DNA of 64,000 nt from Halobacteriales archaeon QS_6_71_20 (GTDB lineage: Archaea; Halobacteriota; Halobacteria; Halobacteriales; Haloferacaceae). The stretch's first letter is position 1. Every line of letters starts with the position of its first letter. A program made the translations under genes and the position numbers. The notes below the pieces were generated by a model. It saw only the letters and a program-made list of their open reading frames with translations. It was not told the origin of the DNA and searched no databases. Of this stretch, positions 51,008 to 60,330 are shown piece by piece. The stretch lies in contig PXRU01000002.1 in assembly GCA_003020945.1 (NCBI GenBank), positions 158,097 to 222,096 of the forward strand. Reading direction: 5' to 3'.

Positions 51008-53287
51008 CTACGGCTCCGGGGGCGCGATCGCCTCGATCGGATGCTCGGTGGACCCGTCCAGCAGCGCGTCCAGTTGGTCCGTACAGGAGGTGCCGGACGC
51101 GAGCACGCGCGCCGCGTCGCCGAACTGGTCGGCCAGCGGTTCCCCCACGTCCATCGACAGCTCGTAGTACTCGGACTTGTAGCCGAAGCTCCCGGCCATC
51201 CCGCAACACTCCGTCTCGGAGGTCGTCACCCCGTACCCCAGCCGCTCCAGCACCGCGACCGTGTGCGCCTCCAGCCCCAGCGTCCGCTGCTGGCAGTGGG
51301 CGTGGTACGCCACGGCCTCGCCGTCGCCCGCCGTCAGCCCCTCCGGGTCCGCGCCGTTATCCAGCAGGCCGAACACGTACTCCAGCAGCTCGTAGCTCCC
51401 GTCGGCGATCCGCTCGGCGTCCGCCGTCGGCAGCAGTCGCTCGTACTCGCGGTCGAACGCCGCCAGATCGCTGGGCTCGATCACGACGACGTCGCGGCCG
51501 GCCTCGATCTCCGGGAGCAGCACGTCGCGACAGCGCTCGGCCGACCGACGGGCCGTCTCGACCATCCCCTGCGACAGCGGCGCGCGCCCGCTCCCGACGG
51601 CGGCCGACTCGGGGACGCGCACCCGCACGCCGAGCGCCTCCAGCGTCCGGACCGCCGCCCGGCCGCGCCCGACGGCGACGTGGTTCGTGTAGACGTCGGG
51701 GTAGATCACCGCCTCCCTGCGGGCCATTCCCTCGGGGACGCGCGGGCCGCCGCGCGCGGCGAACCAGTCGACGAGCGTCTCGCGCTCGAAGGACGGAAGC
51801 TCCCGGTCGCGGGCGACGCCGAGCCACCGGTCCATCGCCGCCCGCACCGGGCCGAGGTCGGCCGCCCAGTTCGACACGGGCACGGTCGCGCTGCCCAGCC
51901 GCGCCAGCGTCTCGAAGTTGCCGAACAGTCGCTTGGCGGGGTCGAGTCCGGTCGACTCCTCGTCGGGGACGAGCCCGTCCACGAGGTGGTCGAACTCCCC
52001 CGGCTCGGCCGAGCGGTTGATGCGGTCGCGGACCGCCGTGTTGATCCAGGGGATGTCGATCTCCACGGGGCAGGCCGGCACGCAGCGCGTACAGCCCGTA
52101 CAGAGGTCGTTGAACTCGTCGGCGGTGTCGAGCCCCTCGATCCCCGCCTCCCAGCCGGCCGCGATGCCGCCGGAGTACGTCTCCCCGCCGAACGCGTGAC
52201 CCCCGACCGACTGGAAGTTCCCGCAGGAGTTCGAGCAGGCGCCACACCGGATGCAGTACAGCGTCTCCCGGAGGTCGTCGTCCTCGCGCATCGAGCGCCG
52301 GCCGTTGTCGACGAGGACGAGGTGGAACTCCCGATCCGGGTGCGGCTCGGTCGCGCCGTCGCCGGCGGCGGTCCCGGGCTCGGCCATCGGCTCGTCGGGC
52401 TCCGCGGACTCCGTCCGCTCCGCCGAGGCGCCTCGCGCCTCGCCGAACTCGACGGGCGGCGACGGCGTCGGCGGCGTGAACAGCGAGACGTACGAGGTGA
52501 CGTCCTGCCCGGTGCCGGACCGGCCGATCAGCTCGACGAACGGCGCGAGGTCCTCGACGGTCGGGATCACCTTCTCCACGCCCGCGACCGCGACGTGGGT
52601 GTCCGGGACGACCGCGGTCTTGCGGGCGTTCCCCTCGCTGGTCACCAGCGCCATCGTCCCCGAGTCGGCCGTCAGGAAGTTCGCGCCCGTCACCCCCACG
52701 TCGGCGTCGCGGATCTCCGAGAGCAGCTTCTCGCGGGCGAAGCGGGTGAGCTCCTCGGCGGTCTCGGGCGGGTCGTCGGGGTCGAACCGCTCGCGGAACA
52801 GCTCCGCGATCCCCTCGCGGGACTTGTGGATCGCGGGGCCGACGATGTGGCTCGGCTCCTCGTCGGCTAGCTGGAGCACCCACTCGCCCAGGTCCGTCTC
52901 GGTGACGCGGGCGCCGTCGGCCCGGAGCGCGTCGTTCAGCTCCAGCTCCTCGGTGGTCATCGACTTGCTCTTGACGACGCTGCCGCCGTCGACGACCTCC
53001 CGCACGTACTCGTTGGCGTCCGCGGCGTCGTCGGCGACGTAGAGGTGGCCGCCGTTCGCCTCCACGGAGTCGCGGAGCTCGTCGATCAGCTCTGGCAGGC
53101 GCTCGACGGCGTCCTCCTTGATCGCCCGGGCCTCGGACTTCAGCGACTCGTAGTCGTCCAGCTCGTCGGTCGACTCGTAGCGACCGCGGTTGAAGCCGCG
53201 GGTGTTCTCGGCGACGGCGTCGCCTTCGGTGTCCAGCAGGTGCTCGATGCGGTTCGCCGTCGCCTCGCGGGAGTCGGACCTACTCAT
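51008..53287 (-). CDS. lactate-utilisation Fe-S protein: LutB-like and LutA-like fusion
   Basis: 759 residues. The N-terminal 340 form a LUD domain ('VKSKSMTTEELELNDALRAD', 'GVTGANFLTADSGTMALVTS'). Two 4Fe-4S motifs follow: 'CIRCGACSNSCGNF' and 'CTGCTRCVPACPVEIDIP'. The C-terminal third carries the heterodisulfide-reductase-like CCG domains ('YHAHCQQRTLGL', 'ETECCGMAGSFGYKSEYYEL'), normally a separate LutA. An acidic linker joins the halves. It passes electrons from lactate oxidation toward the quinone pool. The ATG overlaps the LutC-like stop by 8 bp. Confidence 0.9.
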   Translation of the reverse strand: MSRSDSREATANRIEHLLDTEGDAVAENTRGFNRGRYESTDELDDYESLKSEARAIKEDAVERLPELIDELRDSVEANGGHLYVADDAADANEYVREVVDGGSVVKSKSMTTEELELNDALRADGARVTETDLGEWVLQLADEEPSHIVGPAIHKSREGIAELFRERFDPDDPPETAEELTRFAREKLLSEIRDADVGVTGANFLTADSGTMALVTSEGNARKTAVVPDTHVAVAGVEKVIPTVEDLAPFVELIGRSGTGQDVTSYVSLFTPPTPSPPVEFGEARGASAERTESAEPDEPMAEPGTAAGDGATEPHPDREFHLVLVDNGRRSMREDDDLRETLYCIRCGACSNSCGNFQSVGGHAFGGETYSGGIAAGWEAGIEGLDTADEFNDLCTGCTRCVPACPVEIDIPWINTAVRDRINRSAEPGEFDHLVDGLVPDEESTGLDPAKRLFGNFETLARLGSATVPVSNWAADLGPVRAAMDRWLGVARDRELPSFERETLVDWFAARGGPRVPEGMARREAVIYPDVYTNHVAVGRGRAAVRTLEALGVRVRVPESAAVGSGRAPLSQGMVETARRSAERCRDVLLPEIEAGRDVVVIEPSDLAAFDREYERLLPTADAERIADGSYELLEYVFGLLDNGADPEGLTAGDGEAVAYHAHCQQRTLGLEAHTVAVLERLGYGVTTSETECCGMAGSFGYKSEYYELSMDVGEPLADQFGDAARVLASGTSCTDQLDALLDGSTEHPIEAIAPPEP

Positions 53288-53828
53288 CGCCGCCACCCCC
53301 GTCGGCGGCGAGCGTGTCGGCGCGCTCCCCGCCGTCGTCCACGAGCACGACGTCGACCGCCCGCGGGCCGTGCGCGCCGATCACGAGCTCCCCCATGTCG
53401 GCGGTCGCGGACGGCCCCGTCGCCAGCACCGCGCCGGCGCCGGCGCGGAGGCGGTCGCCGAGCGTCCCGAACGCCTCGCGCATTCCGGGCACCACGTCGG
53501 CCGCACGAAGCACCGCGACGTGGCGCTCGGGGAACAGCGATATCGCCTCGCTCCCGGCGGCGTCGGACTCCAACACGAGGCTCCCGTAGTCGGCGATCCC
53601 GAGCCCCGCCGCGGTGACGCCCGTGTTCGCGGCGTCCAGCTCCGCCGGCGTGGGGTCCGTGGCGACCGACTCCGGGAGGTCGAACTCCCACGGCAGTTCG
53701 ACGCCGACGGCGGGCGGGTCGACCAACTCCGCGACCGTCCCCGCCACCGCGTCCGGCTCGACCCGGTGGACGGTCGCGTGGTGTCGTTCGGCGTTGTCGA
53801 CGAACGCCGAGAGGGTGTCCGCGCTCAT
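53280..53828 (-). CDS. LUD-domain protein (LutC-like)
   Basis: 182 residues. 'PTPAELDAANTGVTAAGLGI' and 'ADYGSLVLESDAAGSEAISL' form the LUD core, and 'ATADMGELVIGAHGPRAVDV' closes it with the G-x-H-G-P motif. Start MSADTLSAF is far inside the track's merged 1232-residue ORF, which is a shadow of the dld gene. It overlaps the LutAB-like gene by 8 bp, completing a LutABC set in two proteins, divergent from the dehydrogenase. Confidence 0.9.
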   Translation of the reverse strand: MSADTLSAFVDNAERHHATVHRVEPDAVAGTVAELVDPPAVGVELPWEFDLPESVATDPTPAELDAANTGVTAAGLGIADYGSLVLESDAAGSEAISLFPERHVAVLRAADVVPGMREAFGTLGDRLRAGAGAVLATGPSATADMGELVIGAHGPRAVDVVLVDDGGERADTLAADGGGGDE

Positions 53829-53907
53829 ACACCTCCTTGTGAACCCGCGGTTCTTGTGCGTTGTGCTACCAATCACCCCGGCCCGTCCGGCACCCCTCCC
53901 CGCGGGG

Positions 53908-53914
53908 CTTATGT
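53908..53914 (+). promoter_or_regulatory. TATA-like box of the D-lactate dehydrogenase gene
   Basis: CTTATGT lies about 30 nt before the ATG, in a 114-bp divergent gap shared with the lutC-like gene. Co-regulation from this gap is likely. Confidence 0.45.
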
Positions 53915-53942
53915 GACTCGCACGCACAGTTTCGACAACTCG

Positions 53943-56900
53943 ATGGCCTCCGACGCCCCGCCCCCGCCGGACGACGGACCGGACCTGACCGACGCCGACT
54001 ACGACTACGGCTCCGCGGACGTCGCCCGCCCGGACCTGGTGGCCGACCTGGAGGGGATCATCGACGGCGACGTTCGCTTCGACACCTACTCCAGACAGCT
54101 GTACGCGACCGACGCCTCCGCGTACCGTCGGACGCCGATCGGGGTCGTCATCCCGCGCCACACCGACGACGTCGCCGCGGCGATGGCGTACTGTGCCGAA
54201 CGGGAGATCCCGGTGCTGCCGCGCGGCGGCGGCACGTCGCTGGCGGGACAGACCGTCAACGAGGCGGTCGTCCTCGACTTCACCGCCCACATGGACGGGA
54301 TCCACCAGCTCGACCCCGAGGCCCGCGAGGCGACCGTGGACGCCGGCTGCATCGTCGGCGACCTCAACGAGGCGGCCGCCCCCCACGGGCTGAAGTTCGC
54401 GCCCGACCCGGCCTGGCGCGACAAGTCCGCGATCGGCGGCGCCATCGGCAACAACTCCACGGGCGCCCACTCGCTGGTGTACGGCAAGACCGACGCCTAC
54501 GTGGAGTCGTGTGAGGTCGTGCTCGCGGACGGCTCCGTCGAGACGTTCGGCGAGGTCGCCGTCGACACCCTCCGGGCGGAGGGCGACCCCGACGGCGAAC
54601 TCCTCGAACGGATCTACGCGGCGGTCGCCCGCGTCATCGACGAGCAGGGCGACGAGGTGACCGCCCGCTACCCCGACATGAAGCGGAACGTCTCCGGCTA
54701 CAACCTCGACGTGCTCGTGAAGGAGGCGCGCGGCGAGTGGGACGGCGCCGCCGACCCCGCGGCCGGCGGCTCCGACGAGGCCGGCGTCGTCAACCTCGCG
54801 CGGCTCATGTGCGGGAGCGAGGGGACGCTCGGGATCGTCACCGAGGCGACCGTCTCGCTGGTCGAGGTGCCCGAGACGAAGGCGGTCGCGCTGCTCACCT
54901 ACGGCACGCTCACCGAGGCGATGGCGGACGTGGCGCCGATCCTCGACCACGACCCCGCCGCCGTGGAGGTGATGGACGACACCCTGCTGGACCTGGCGCG
55001 GGAGACCCCGGAGTTCGCCGACGTGGTCGACCTGCTCCCCGATGGGACCGACTCGGTACTGCTCGTGGAGTTCTACGCCGGGAGCGACGACGAGGGCCGC
55101 GAGAAGGTCGCGGACCTCGTCGCCGACCGCCGCCCGGGCACGGACACCGAGGCGGCGCCGACCGCGGGGCGCGTCGAGACGGGCGAGCCGGTCCGCGCGC
55201 TCGCGGCGCTGGAGGCCCACGACGCCGACCGCCGGGCCACGTTCTGGAAGATGCGCAAGTCCGGCCTCCCGATCCTGCTGGGGCGCACCACCGACGCGAA
55301 ACACATCTCCTTCATCGAGGACTGTGCGGTGCCGCCCGAACACCTCGCCGAGTACGTCGAGGGGTTCCAAGAGCTGCTGGACGAGGTGGGGACGTTCGCC
55401 TCCTTCTACGCCCACGCCGGTCCCGGCGTGTTGCACGTCCGCCCGCTGGTGGACACGAAGTCGCTGGACGGGCTCGACCAGTTCGAGCGCATCGCGGAGG
55501 GCGCCACCGACCTCGTCGTCGAGCACGGCGGGAGCGTCTCCGGCGAGCACGGCGACGGTCGCGCGCGCACCCAGTGGAACCGGAAGCTGTACGGCGACGA
55601 CCTCTGGACCGCGTTCCGCGACCTCAAGACCGCGTTCGACCCCGACTGGCTGCTCAACCCGGGCAACGTCTGCGGCGACCACAGCCTCACCGAGCACCTC
55701 CGGTTCGACCCCGAGTACGCGTTCGACGCGGGGTTCGATCCGGAGCTCCACTGGGACAACGAGAACGGCTTCCGCGGGATGACGGAGCTGTGTCACGGCT
55801 GCGGCGGCTGTCGGGGCGAGCAGTCGACCACCGGCGGCGTGATGTGTCCCACCTACCGCGCGGCCGACGAGGAGATCCAGAGCACACGCGGCCGGGCGAA
55901 CATGCTCCGGGGGGCGATGAACGGCGAGGTGCCCGCCGACCCGTTCTCCGAGGAGTTCGCCGACGAGGTCATGGACCTGTGTATCGGCTGCAAGGGCTGT
56001 AAGAAGGACTGCCCCAGCGGCGTCGACATGGCGAAGCTGAAGGCAGAGGTGGCCCACGAGCGCCACGAGCGCGAGGGGCCGAGCCTCCGCGACCGGCTGT
56101 TCGCCAACGTCAACCTCGTCTCCCGGGTCGGCTCGGCGCTGGCGCCCCTCTCGAACCTCGCGACGCGGCTGCCCGGCGCCGGCGTCGTCGGCGAGACGCT
56201 GCTCGGTATCGCAGCCGAGCGCGACTTCCCCGCCTTCAGTCGGGAGACGCTCGTCGACTGGTTCGCGGCCCGCGGCGGCTCGACGGTCGCCGAGACCGAG
56301 GCCGAGCGCGTCGCCGTGCTCGTTCCGGACACGTATACGAACTACAACCACCCCGACGCGGGGAAGGCCGCGGTGCGGGTGCTTGAGGCCGCGGGCGTCC
56401 GCGTCGAGCTGGCGGACGTGGAGGACACCGGCCGCCCGGCACACAGCATGGGCTTTCTCGACAAGTCCCGCGAGCTGACGGCCGAGGCGGTCGCGGACCT
56501 GGCCCCGCGAGTGGAGAACGGTCGGGACGTGGTCGTCGTCGAGCCCAGCGAGGCCGTGATGCTGCAGTCGGATCTGCTCGACCTCCACGACTCCGAGGCG
56601 GCGGCCGTCGTTGCGGCCAACAGCTACGGCGTGCTCGAGTACGTCGACGCCTTCCGGCTCGACGAGTCGATGGATCTCTCGGGCGCGGGCTCGCTCACCT
56701 ACCACGGCCACTGCCACCAGAAGGCGACGAAGAAGGACCACCACGCCGTCGGCGTGCTCCGGCGGGCCGGCTACGAGGTGGACCCGCTGGACTCGACGTG
56801 CTGCGGGATGGCCGGGAGCTTCGGCTACGAGGCCGAACACTACTCGATGAGCGCGTCGATCGCGTCGATCCTCTTCGAGCAGGTCGACGACAGCCCCGGC

Positions 56901-57011
56901 GAGGAGGTCACCGCGCCCGGCGCCTCCTGCCGGTCGCAGCTGGCCGACCGCGAGGACGCCGACGGCGACCCGCCACACCCGGTCGAGAAGGTCGCCGCGG
57001 CGCTCGCGTAG
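53943..57011 (+). CDS. FAD-linked D-lactate dehydrogenase fused to Fe-S/CCG electron-transfer module
   Basis: 1022 residues. FAD-binding type 4 domain (about 60-220: 'IPVLPRGGGTSLAGQTVNEA', 'WRDKSAIGGAIGNNSTGAHS'), oxidase C-terminal domain (about 290-570, with 'EHGGSVSGEHGDGRARTQWN' carrying the flavin-near His), then Fe-S boxes 'CHGCGGCRG' and 'CIGCKGCKKDCPSGVDMAKL'. CCG motifs follow ('YHGHCHQKATKK', 'CCGMAGSFGYEAEHYSMSAS'). This GlcD-GlpC fusion oxidises D-2-hydroxy acids, most likely D-lactate, feeding the respiratory chain at the membrane. The true start is MASDAP. It is divergent from the lut genes. Confidence 0.92.
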   Translation: MASDAPPPPDDGPDLTDADYDYGSADVARPDLVADLEGIIDGDVRFDTYSRQLYATDASAYRRTPIGVVIPRHTDDVAAAMAYCAEREIPVLPRGGGTSLAGQTVNEAVVLDFTAHMDGIHQLDPEAREATVDAGCIVGDLNEAAAPHGLKFAPDPAWRDKSAIGGAIGNNSTGAHSLVYGKTDAYVESCEVVLADGSVETFGEVAVDTLRAEGDPDGELLERIYAAVARVIDEQGDEVTARYPDMKRNVSGYNLDVLVKEARGEWDGAADPAAGGSDEAGVVNLARLMCGSEGTLGIVTEATVSLVEVPETKAVALLTYGTLTEAMADVAPILDHDPAAVEVMDDTLLDLARETPEFADVVDLLPDGTDSVLLVEFYAGSDDEGREKVADLVADRRPGTDTEAAPTAGRVETGEPVRALAALEAHDADRRATFWKMRKSGLPILLGRTTDAKHISFIEDCAVPPEHLAEYVEGFQELLDEVGTFASFYAHAGPGVLHVRPLVDTKSLDGLDQFERIAEGATDLVVEHGGSVSGEHGDGRARTQWNRKLYGDDLWTAFRDLKTAFDPDWLLNPGNVCGDHSLTEHLRFDPEYAFDAGFDPELHWDNENGFRGMTELCHGCGGCRGEQSTTGGVMCPTYRAADEEIQSTRGRANMLRGAMNGEVPADPFSEEFADEVMDLCIGCKGCKKDCPSGVDMAKLKAEVAHERHEREGPSLRDRLFANVNLVSRVGSALAPLSNLATRLPGAGVVGETLLGIAAERDFPAFSRETLVDWFAARGGSTVAETEAERVAVLVPDTYTNYNHPDAGKAAVRVLEAAGVRVELADVEDTGRPAHSMGFLDKSRELTAEAVADLAPRVENGRDVVVVEPSEAVMLQSDLLDLHDSEAAAVVAANSYGVLEYVDAFRLDESMDLSGAGSLTYHGHCHQKATKKDHHAVGVLRRAGYEVDPLDSTCCGMAGSFGYEAEHYSMSASIASILFEQVDDSPGEEVTAPGASCRSQLADREDADGDPPHPVEKVAAALA

Positions 57012-57159
57012 GCGAGGCGGGCGCTCGGTCCGGGTTCGTAGCGGCGAACTCGGCGGCCGAGTAACGGCCGTGGACTGCCGCGCCCGGGACCCGAGGAACC
57101 CACCGTGGACCGCCGACCGCTCGCGACACCGTTAACCGGGATCGCGGCGAGCGCCGGAC

Positions 57160-57338
57160 GTGAACCGGCAGATCCTTCTCCCCCCGCTCGGCTTCGTCAC
57201 CGTCTTCGGCGCGCTGCTGCTCGGGGGCGCGTTCGAGGGCGTGCCGCCCGCCGACCGGGCGGGCGCCTTCCTGCTGGGGCTGGTCGCGGTCGCGGCACCG
57301 GACCCGGACCCGACGCGGGCGACGACAGGGAGCCGTAG
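57160..57338 (+). CDS. small membrane protein candidate, possibly frameshifted
   Basis: From a GTG, 'NRQILLPPLGFVTVFGALLL' continues to 'GAFLLGLVAVA', one hydrophobic helix plus a second short one. In the given frame the sequence then runs into the opposite-strand aminotransferase gene with poor composition. One missing base near 57.29 kb would restore a short end, 'GTGPGPDAGDDREP' and a stop at 57338. This reading gives about 59 residues. The 440-bp gap 57012-57454 holds nothing else I can support. Confidence 0.4.
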
Positions 57339-57454
57339 TTCGCCCGGCGGCGTCGCTCTGGGCGTCCGAAGCCGTGGGGAACACATCGCCGTCGACGACC
57401 GCGGTGCGGTCGGCGCCGACGGCCGGCATTCGGCGGTCGGCGGTCCGCGCGGGG

Positions 57455-58669
57455 TCAGAGGCCGTCCAGCACCGCGCCGAGGGCGTCGAGCGCGGCGGCA
57501 CACGCCTCGGGGTCGCGCCCGAGGGAGACGCGAACCCCCTCGTCGGCGCCGAAGAAGCGGCCGGGGACGACGAGGACGCCGGCGTCGTGCGCCGCCTCGC
57601 CGACGGCGTCGCCGTCGACGCGGTCGTGCTCCAGGAGCGCGAACGGCGACCCCGGCGGGACGACCCCCGAGAGGTCGTCGCGTTCCGCGAGGAACGCCGC
57701 GAGCAGGTCGTGGTTCCAGCGGCAGTGGTCGCGCGCGTCGGCGACGAGGGCGTCGCGGTGGGCGAAGAAACGCCGCGCGAGCGCGGCGGCGGGCGCCGAC
57801 AGCGCGGGGACGTGGCGTTCGACCGTCCGCGCCCGCTCGATGAACGCCGGCGGCCCGGTGAGCCACCCGATCTTGAGCCCCCCGAGTCCGTGGAACTTGG
57901 TGAGCGATCCGATCGTGACCGTCGCGGGCTGTCCCGCCGCGGTCGGCCCGCCGAAGGCGTCCGCGGCGCCGTCGCGTCCGCCGCCGGTGCGCGCGTCGTC
58001 GTCGTCCACCGTGTAGGGGGCGTACACCTCGTCGACGAGGAGGTAGCCGTCGTGGTCGTCGACGACGGCCGCCGTCTCGGCGAGCCTCCCGCGATCGGCC
58101 ATCCCGCCCGTCGGGTTGTGGCGGTTCGTCACCGTCGCGTGCGCGAGCGGCCCCGGAAGGTCGGCGGCCGCGGCAGCGACGCGCTCGGGGTCGAGGTCGG
58201 CGGTCGGCCCGGGGCGACGGAACCGCGCGACGCGCGACCCCGCTCCCCTCGGCGTCTCGACCAGGGGCTCGTAGCCGGGCGCCTCGACGAGCGCCCACGG
58301 GTCTGCGGCCGTCGTGGGGTCGGCGGCGTCGGCCGCATCGGTCGTGTCAGCCGTGCGGGCCGTGTCGACCGCATCGACCGGCGTAGCGCGCTCGCGCGCG
58401 AGGTCCGTCGCCGTCGCGGCCGCGAGGAACCCCGCGTGCGTCGCGCCGGCCGTGAGGAGCACGCGCGAGGGGTCGAGCCCGTACTCGGCGGCGACCGACT
58501 CCCGGAGCGTGATATCGTCGTCCGGAGGTGAAAGCCCCGCCAGTCGCGCCGGAACCGGGTCCGCCGGGTCGCCGTCGGCCGTCCGGCGGAGGTCGCTGGA
58601 GCCGAGGTCGTGGTCGGCGGCGGCCGGGCGCCCCTCGATCCACCGGAGATACGCGAGCGGCGGAAACAT
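57455..58669 (-). CDS. fold-type I PLP aminotransferase (class I/II)
   Basis: 404 residues. 'VLLTAGATHAGFLAAATATD' and 'ATVTNRHNPTGGMADRGRLA' (NP-T-G box) precede the PLP lysine in 'GSLTKFHGLGGLKIGWLTGP', and 'GVRVSLGRDPEACAAAL' gives the C-terminal Arg region. An Ala/Asp/Thr repeat tract ('DTARTADTTDAADAADPTTA') is inserted near residue 110 and looks disordered. It resembles HisC/Cobc-type enzymes; the amino donor is unknown. Start MFPPLAYL is eight codons inside the track. Confidence 0.86.
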   Translation of the reverse strand: MFPPLAYLRWIEGRPAAADHDLGSSDLRRTADGDPADPVPARLAGLSPPDDDITLRESVAAEYGLDPSRVLLTAGATHAGFLAAATATDLARERATPVDAVDTARTADTTDAADAADPTTAADPWALVEAPGYEPLVETPRGAGSRVARFRRPGPTADLDPERVAAAAADLPGPLAHATVTNRHNPTGGMADRGRLAETAAVVDDHDGYLLVDEVYAPYTVDDDDARTGGGRDGAADAFGGPTAAGQPATVTIGSLTKFHGLGGLKIGWLTGPPAFIERARTVERHVPALSAPAAALARRFFAHRDALVADARDHCRWNHDLLAAFLAERDDLSGVVPPGSPFALLEHDRVDGDAVGEAAHDAGVLVVPGRFFGADEGVRVSLGRDPEACAAALDALGAVLDGL

Positions 58670-58801
58670 GGCCGGGCGTTCGGAGCCGGTCACAAAAGGC
58701 CATTACATCCGCTCCCGCTCCGTCCTACCCCGTCCGCCCCGTCTCATCGCATCTCACATCGTCATATACAGCCCGTGGGAGGCGGGACAAGGCCGGCTCA
58801 G

Positions 58802-59236
58802 TCAACCGTCGAGCGCGTCGTACACGTCCGCGACGGCCGACTCGACGGCGGCGACGGAGTCGTAGAACGCGAGGTGGGAGCGGCAGTCGCAGTCGGAGGC
58901 GCCGAACCCCGGGACCGGGTCGGCCGTCGCGGCCCGGTCCGCCAGCGCGCGGGCGACCCGACACTCCGCGTCCAGCGCGTCGCCGGCGCGCTCGACGCCG
59001 ATCAGCGAGACGGCGGGGTGGCCGCCGAGGTGGTCGACGTGCCAGTGGCGCACGTCGTGCTCGCCGGCGGCGACGCGGCGGTGTCTGTCGATCCGGGAGA
59101 AGCCGCCGGCGCCGAGCGCGCTCCCGGTGTAGGCGTAGCCGCCGGCCGGGAACTCGCGGGCGCCGAGCGCGCCGACCTCGATCTCGACCGGGTCCGGGAC
59201 CGCGTACACCAGCGTGTAGGTGCCGCGCTCGGTCAC
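58802..59236 (-). CDS. DUF123 / GIY-YIG-like nuclease-fold protein
   Basis: 144 residues from a GTG that overlaps the ogt stop by 4 bp. 'GTYTLVYAVPDPVEIEVGAL', 'FPAGGYAYTGSALGAGGFSR' and 'VRHWHVDHLGGHPAVSLIGV' match the DUF123 family, which has a GIY-YIG-like core with unknown activity, and the Cys-rich end 'GASDCDCRSHLAFY' is conserved. Co-translation with ogt suggests a DNA-repair context. Confidence 0.85.
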   Translation of the reverse strand: MTERGTYTLVYAVPDPVEIEVGALGAREFPAGGYAYTGSALGAGGFSRIDRHRRVAAGEHDVRHWHVDHLGGHPAVSLIGVERAGDALDAECRVARALADRAATADPVPGFGASDCDCRSHLAFYDSVAAVESAVADVYDALDG

Positions 59237-59706
59237 GCGTCCTCCCCGCCGGCGGCCGGCCCCGTCGCCCCGTCGTTCGCGTGGTCCCGGAGCGTCGTCC
59301 GGAGCGTGTCGTCGCGCTCGTGGTCGAGGAGGCGCCGCTTGAGCCCCGGGCCGCCGTCCGCGGCGACGACCCGGTGGCACGGGACGACGAGCGGGACGGG
59401 GTTGCGCCCGCAGGCGGCCCCGACCGGCTGCGGGGCGTTGTCGAGGGCCGTCGCGATCTCGCCGTACGTCCGCGTCTCGCCGTACGGGATCGCCGCGATC
59501 GCGCCCATCACCAGTCCGGTGAACCCGGCCGGGTAGCTGACCGGAAGGTCGAACGCATCGCGGTCGCCCTCGCGGTACTCCCGCGCCTGTCGGCGGATCG
59601 CCGCCTCCTCGGCGTCGACGAACGCGGCGTCGAGCGTGATCTCCCCGCCGGGGACGGCGATCGTCACGGGGTCCGGCTCGTCCACGGTCTCGGCCGTCTG
59701 CTGCAT
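59233..59706 (-). CDS. ogt: methylated-DNA-protein-cysteine methyltransferase
   Basis: 157 residues. The helix-turn-helix 'IPYGETRTYGEIATALDNAP' precedes 'GAACGRNPVPLVVPCHRVVA', where the Cys of PCHR accepts the alkyl group from O6-alkylguanine. The single-use protein repairs alkylation damage. Start is at MQQTAETV. It is the first gene of the pair with the DUF123 gene, divergent from the next gene. Confidence 0.93.
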   Translation of the reverse strand: MQQTAETVDEPDPVTIAVPGGEITLDAAFVDAEEAAIRRQAREYREGDRDAFDLPVSYPAGFTGLVMGAIAAIPYGETRTYGEIATALDNAPQPVGAACGRNPVPLVVPCHRVVAADGGPGLKRRLLDHERDDTLRTTLRDHANDGATGPAAGGEDA

Positions 59707-59838
59707 ACCGGCCCTCACGACCGCGCGGCAATCAACCCGACGGCGCCGAGGGGGCGCTCGCGATGGATGGCGACGGCGGCACGCGGACGCTGGCCGCGTC
59801 ACGACAGCGTTTTTCGGCTCCGGCCGAAACCTCCGCAT

Positions 59839-60264
59839 ATGCGACACCCGGCCGACCGCATCGCCGCGCTCCCCGACGCCGAGTTCGCCGCCTTCGTCGA
59901 GCGACTGGGCGACGTCTGGCCGGAGTACGGGGCGACAGCCTCCCCGGTCACGCCGGACGGCACCGTCGAACTGTCCCTCGCGCGGGAGCGCCCGGGCGAG
60001 GAGCCGGACCGGGCGCTCGTCCGGGTCTCCCGGTCGGAAACGACCGTCGAGGCGGTCGACGACTTCGCCGTGCTCGCCGCCGAGCGAGGACTGGAGTTCG
60101 CGGTGCTTGCCACCGTCGACGAGGTGTCGTCGGACGCGGCGGCCCGGGCGCGCGCCGCGCCGGTCGAACTGTACGACGGCGTCGGTCTCGTCGCGCTCGC
60201 GCGGGACGCCGACGTCGAGCTCCCCGACGCGGACGTCGACGCCGACTCCGAGCCGGAGTCGTGA
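59839..60264 (+). CDS. haloarchaeal protein, possible restriction-endonuclease-like fold
   Basis: 141 residues starting 'MRHPADRIAALPDAEFAAFV'. A helix-rich N-terminal half is followed by alternating strands 'RALVRVSRSETTVEAVDDFA', 'LEFAVLATVDEVS' and 'VELYDGVGLVALARDADVEL', which resemble the C-terminal half of Mrr-like nucleases, but the D/E-x-K motif is not seen. The tail is acidic. Its divergent partner is ogt, with a GTTTTTCGG box about 27 nt before the ATG. Confidence 0.72.
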   Translation: MRHPADRIAALPDAEFAAFVERLGDVWPEYGATASPVTPDGTVELSLARERPGEEPDRALVRVSRSETTVEAVDDFAVLAAERGLEFAVLATVDEVSSDAAARARAAPVELYDGVGLVALARDADVELPDADVDADSEPES

Positions 60265-60330
60265 CCCGACGGCCGTCGTCGGGTCGCCGGCGGGCCACCG
60301 TTCATACCGTCGCGGGTCCTACCGCTCGTC

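Noticed and set aside
53280-56978. 1232-residue minus-strand ORF
   Set aside because: Only the last 182 residues are real (LutC-like). The rest is antisense to the dehydrogenase gene.
58528-60264. 578-residue plus-strand ORF
   Set aside because: Only the last 141 residues look genuine; upstream it is antisense to the aminotransferase, DUF123 and ogt genes.
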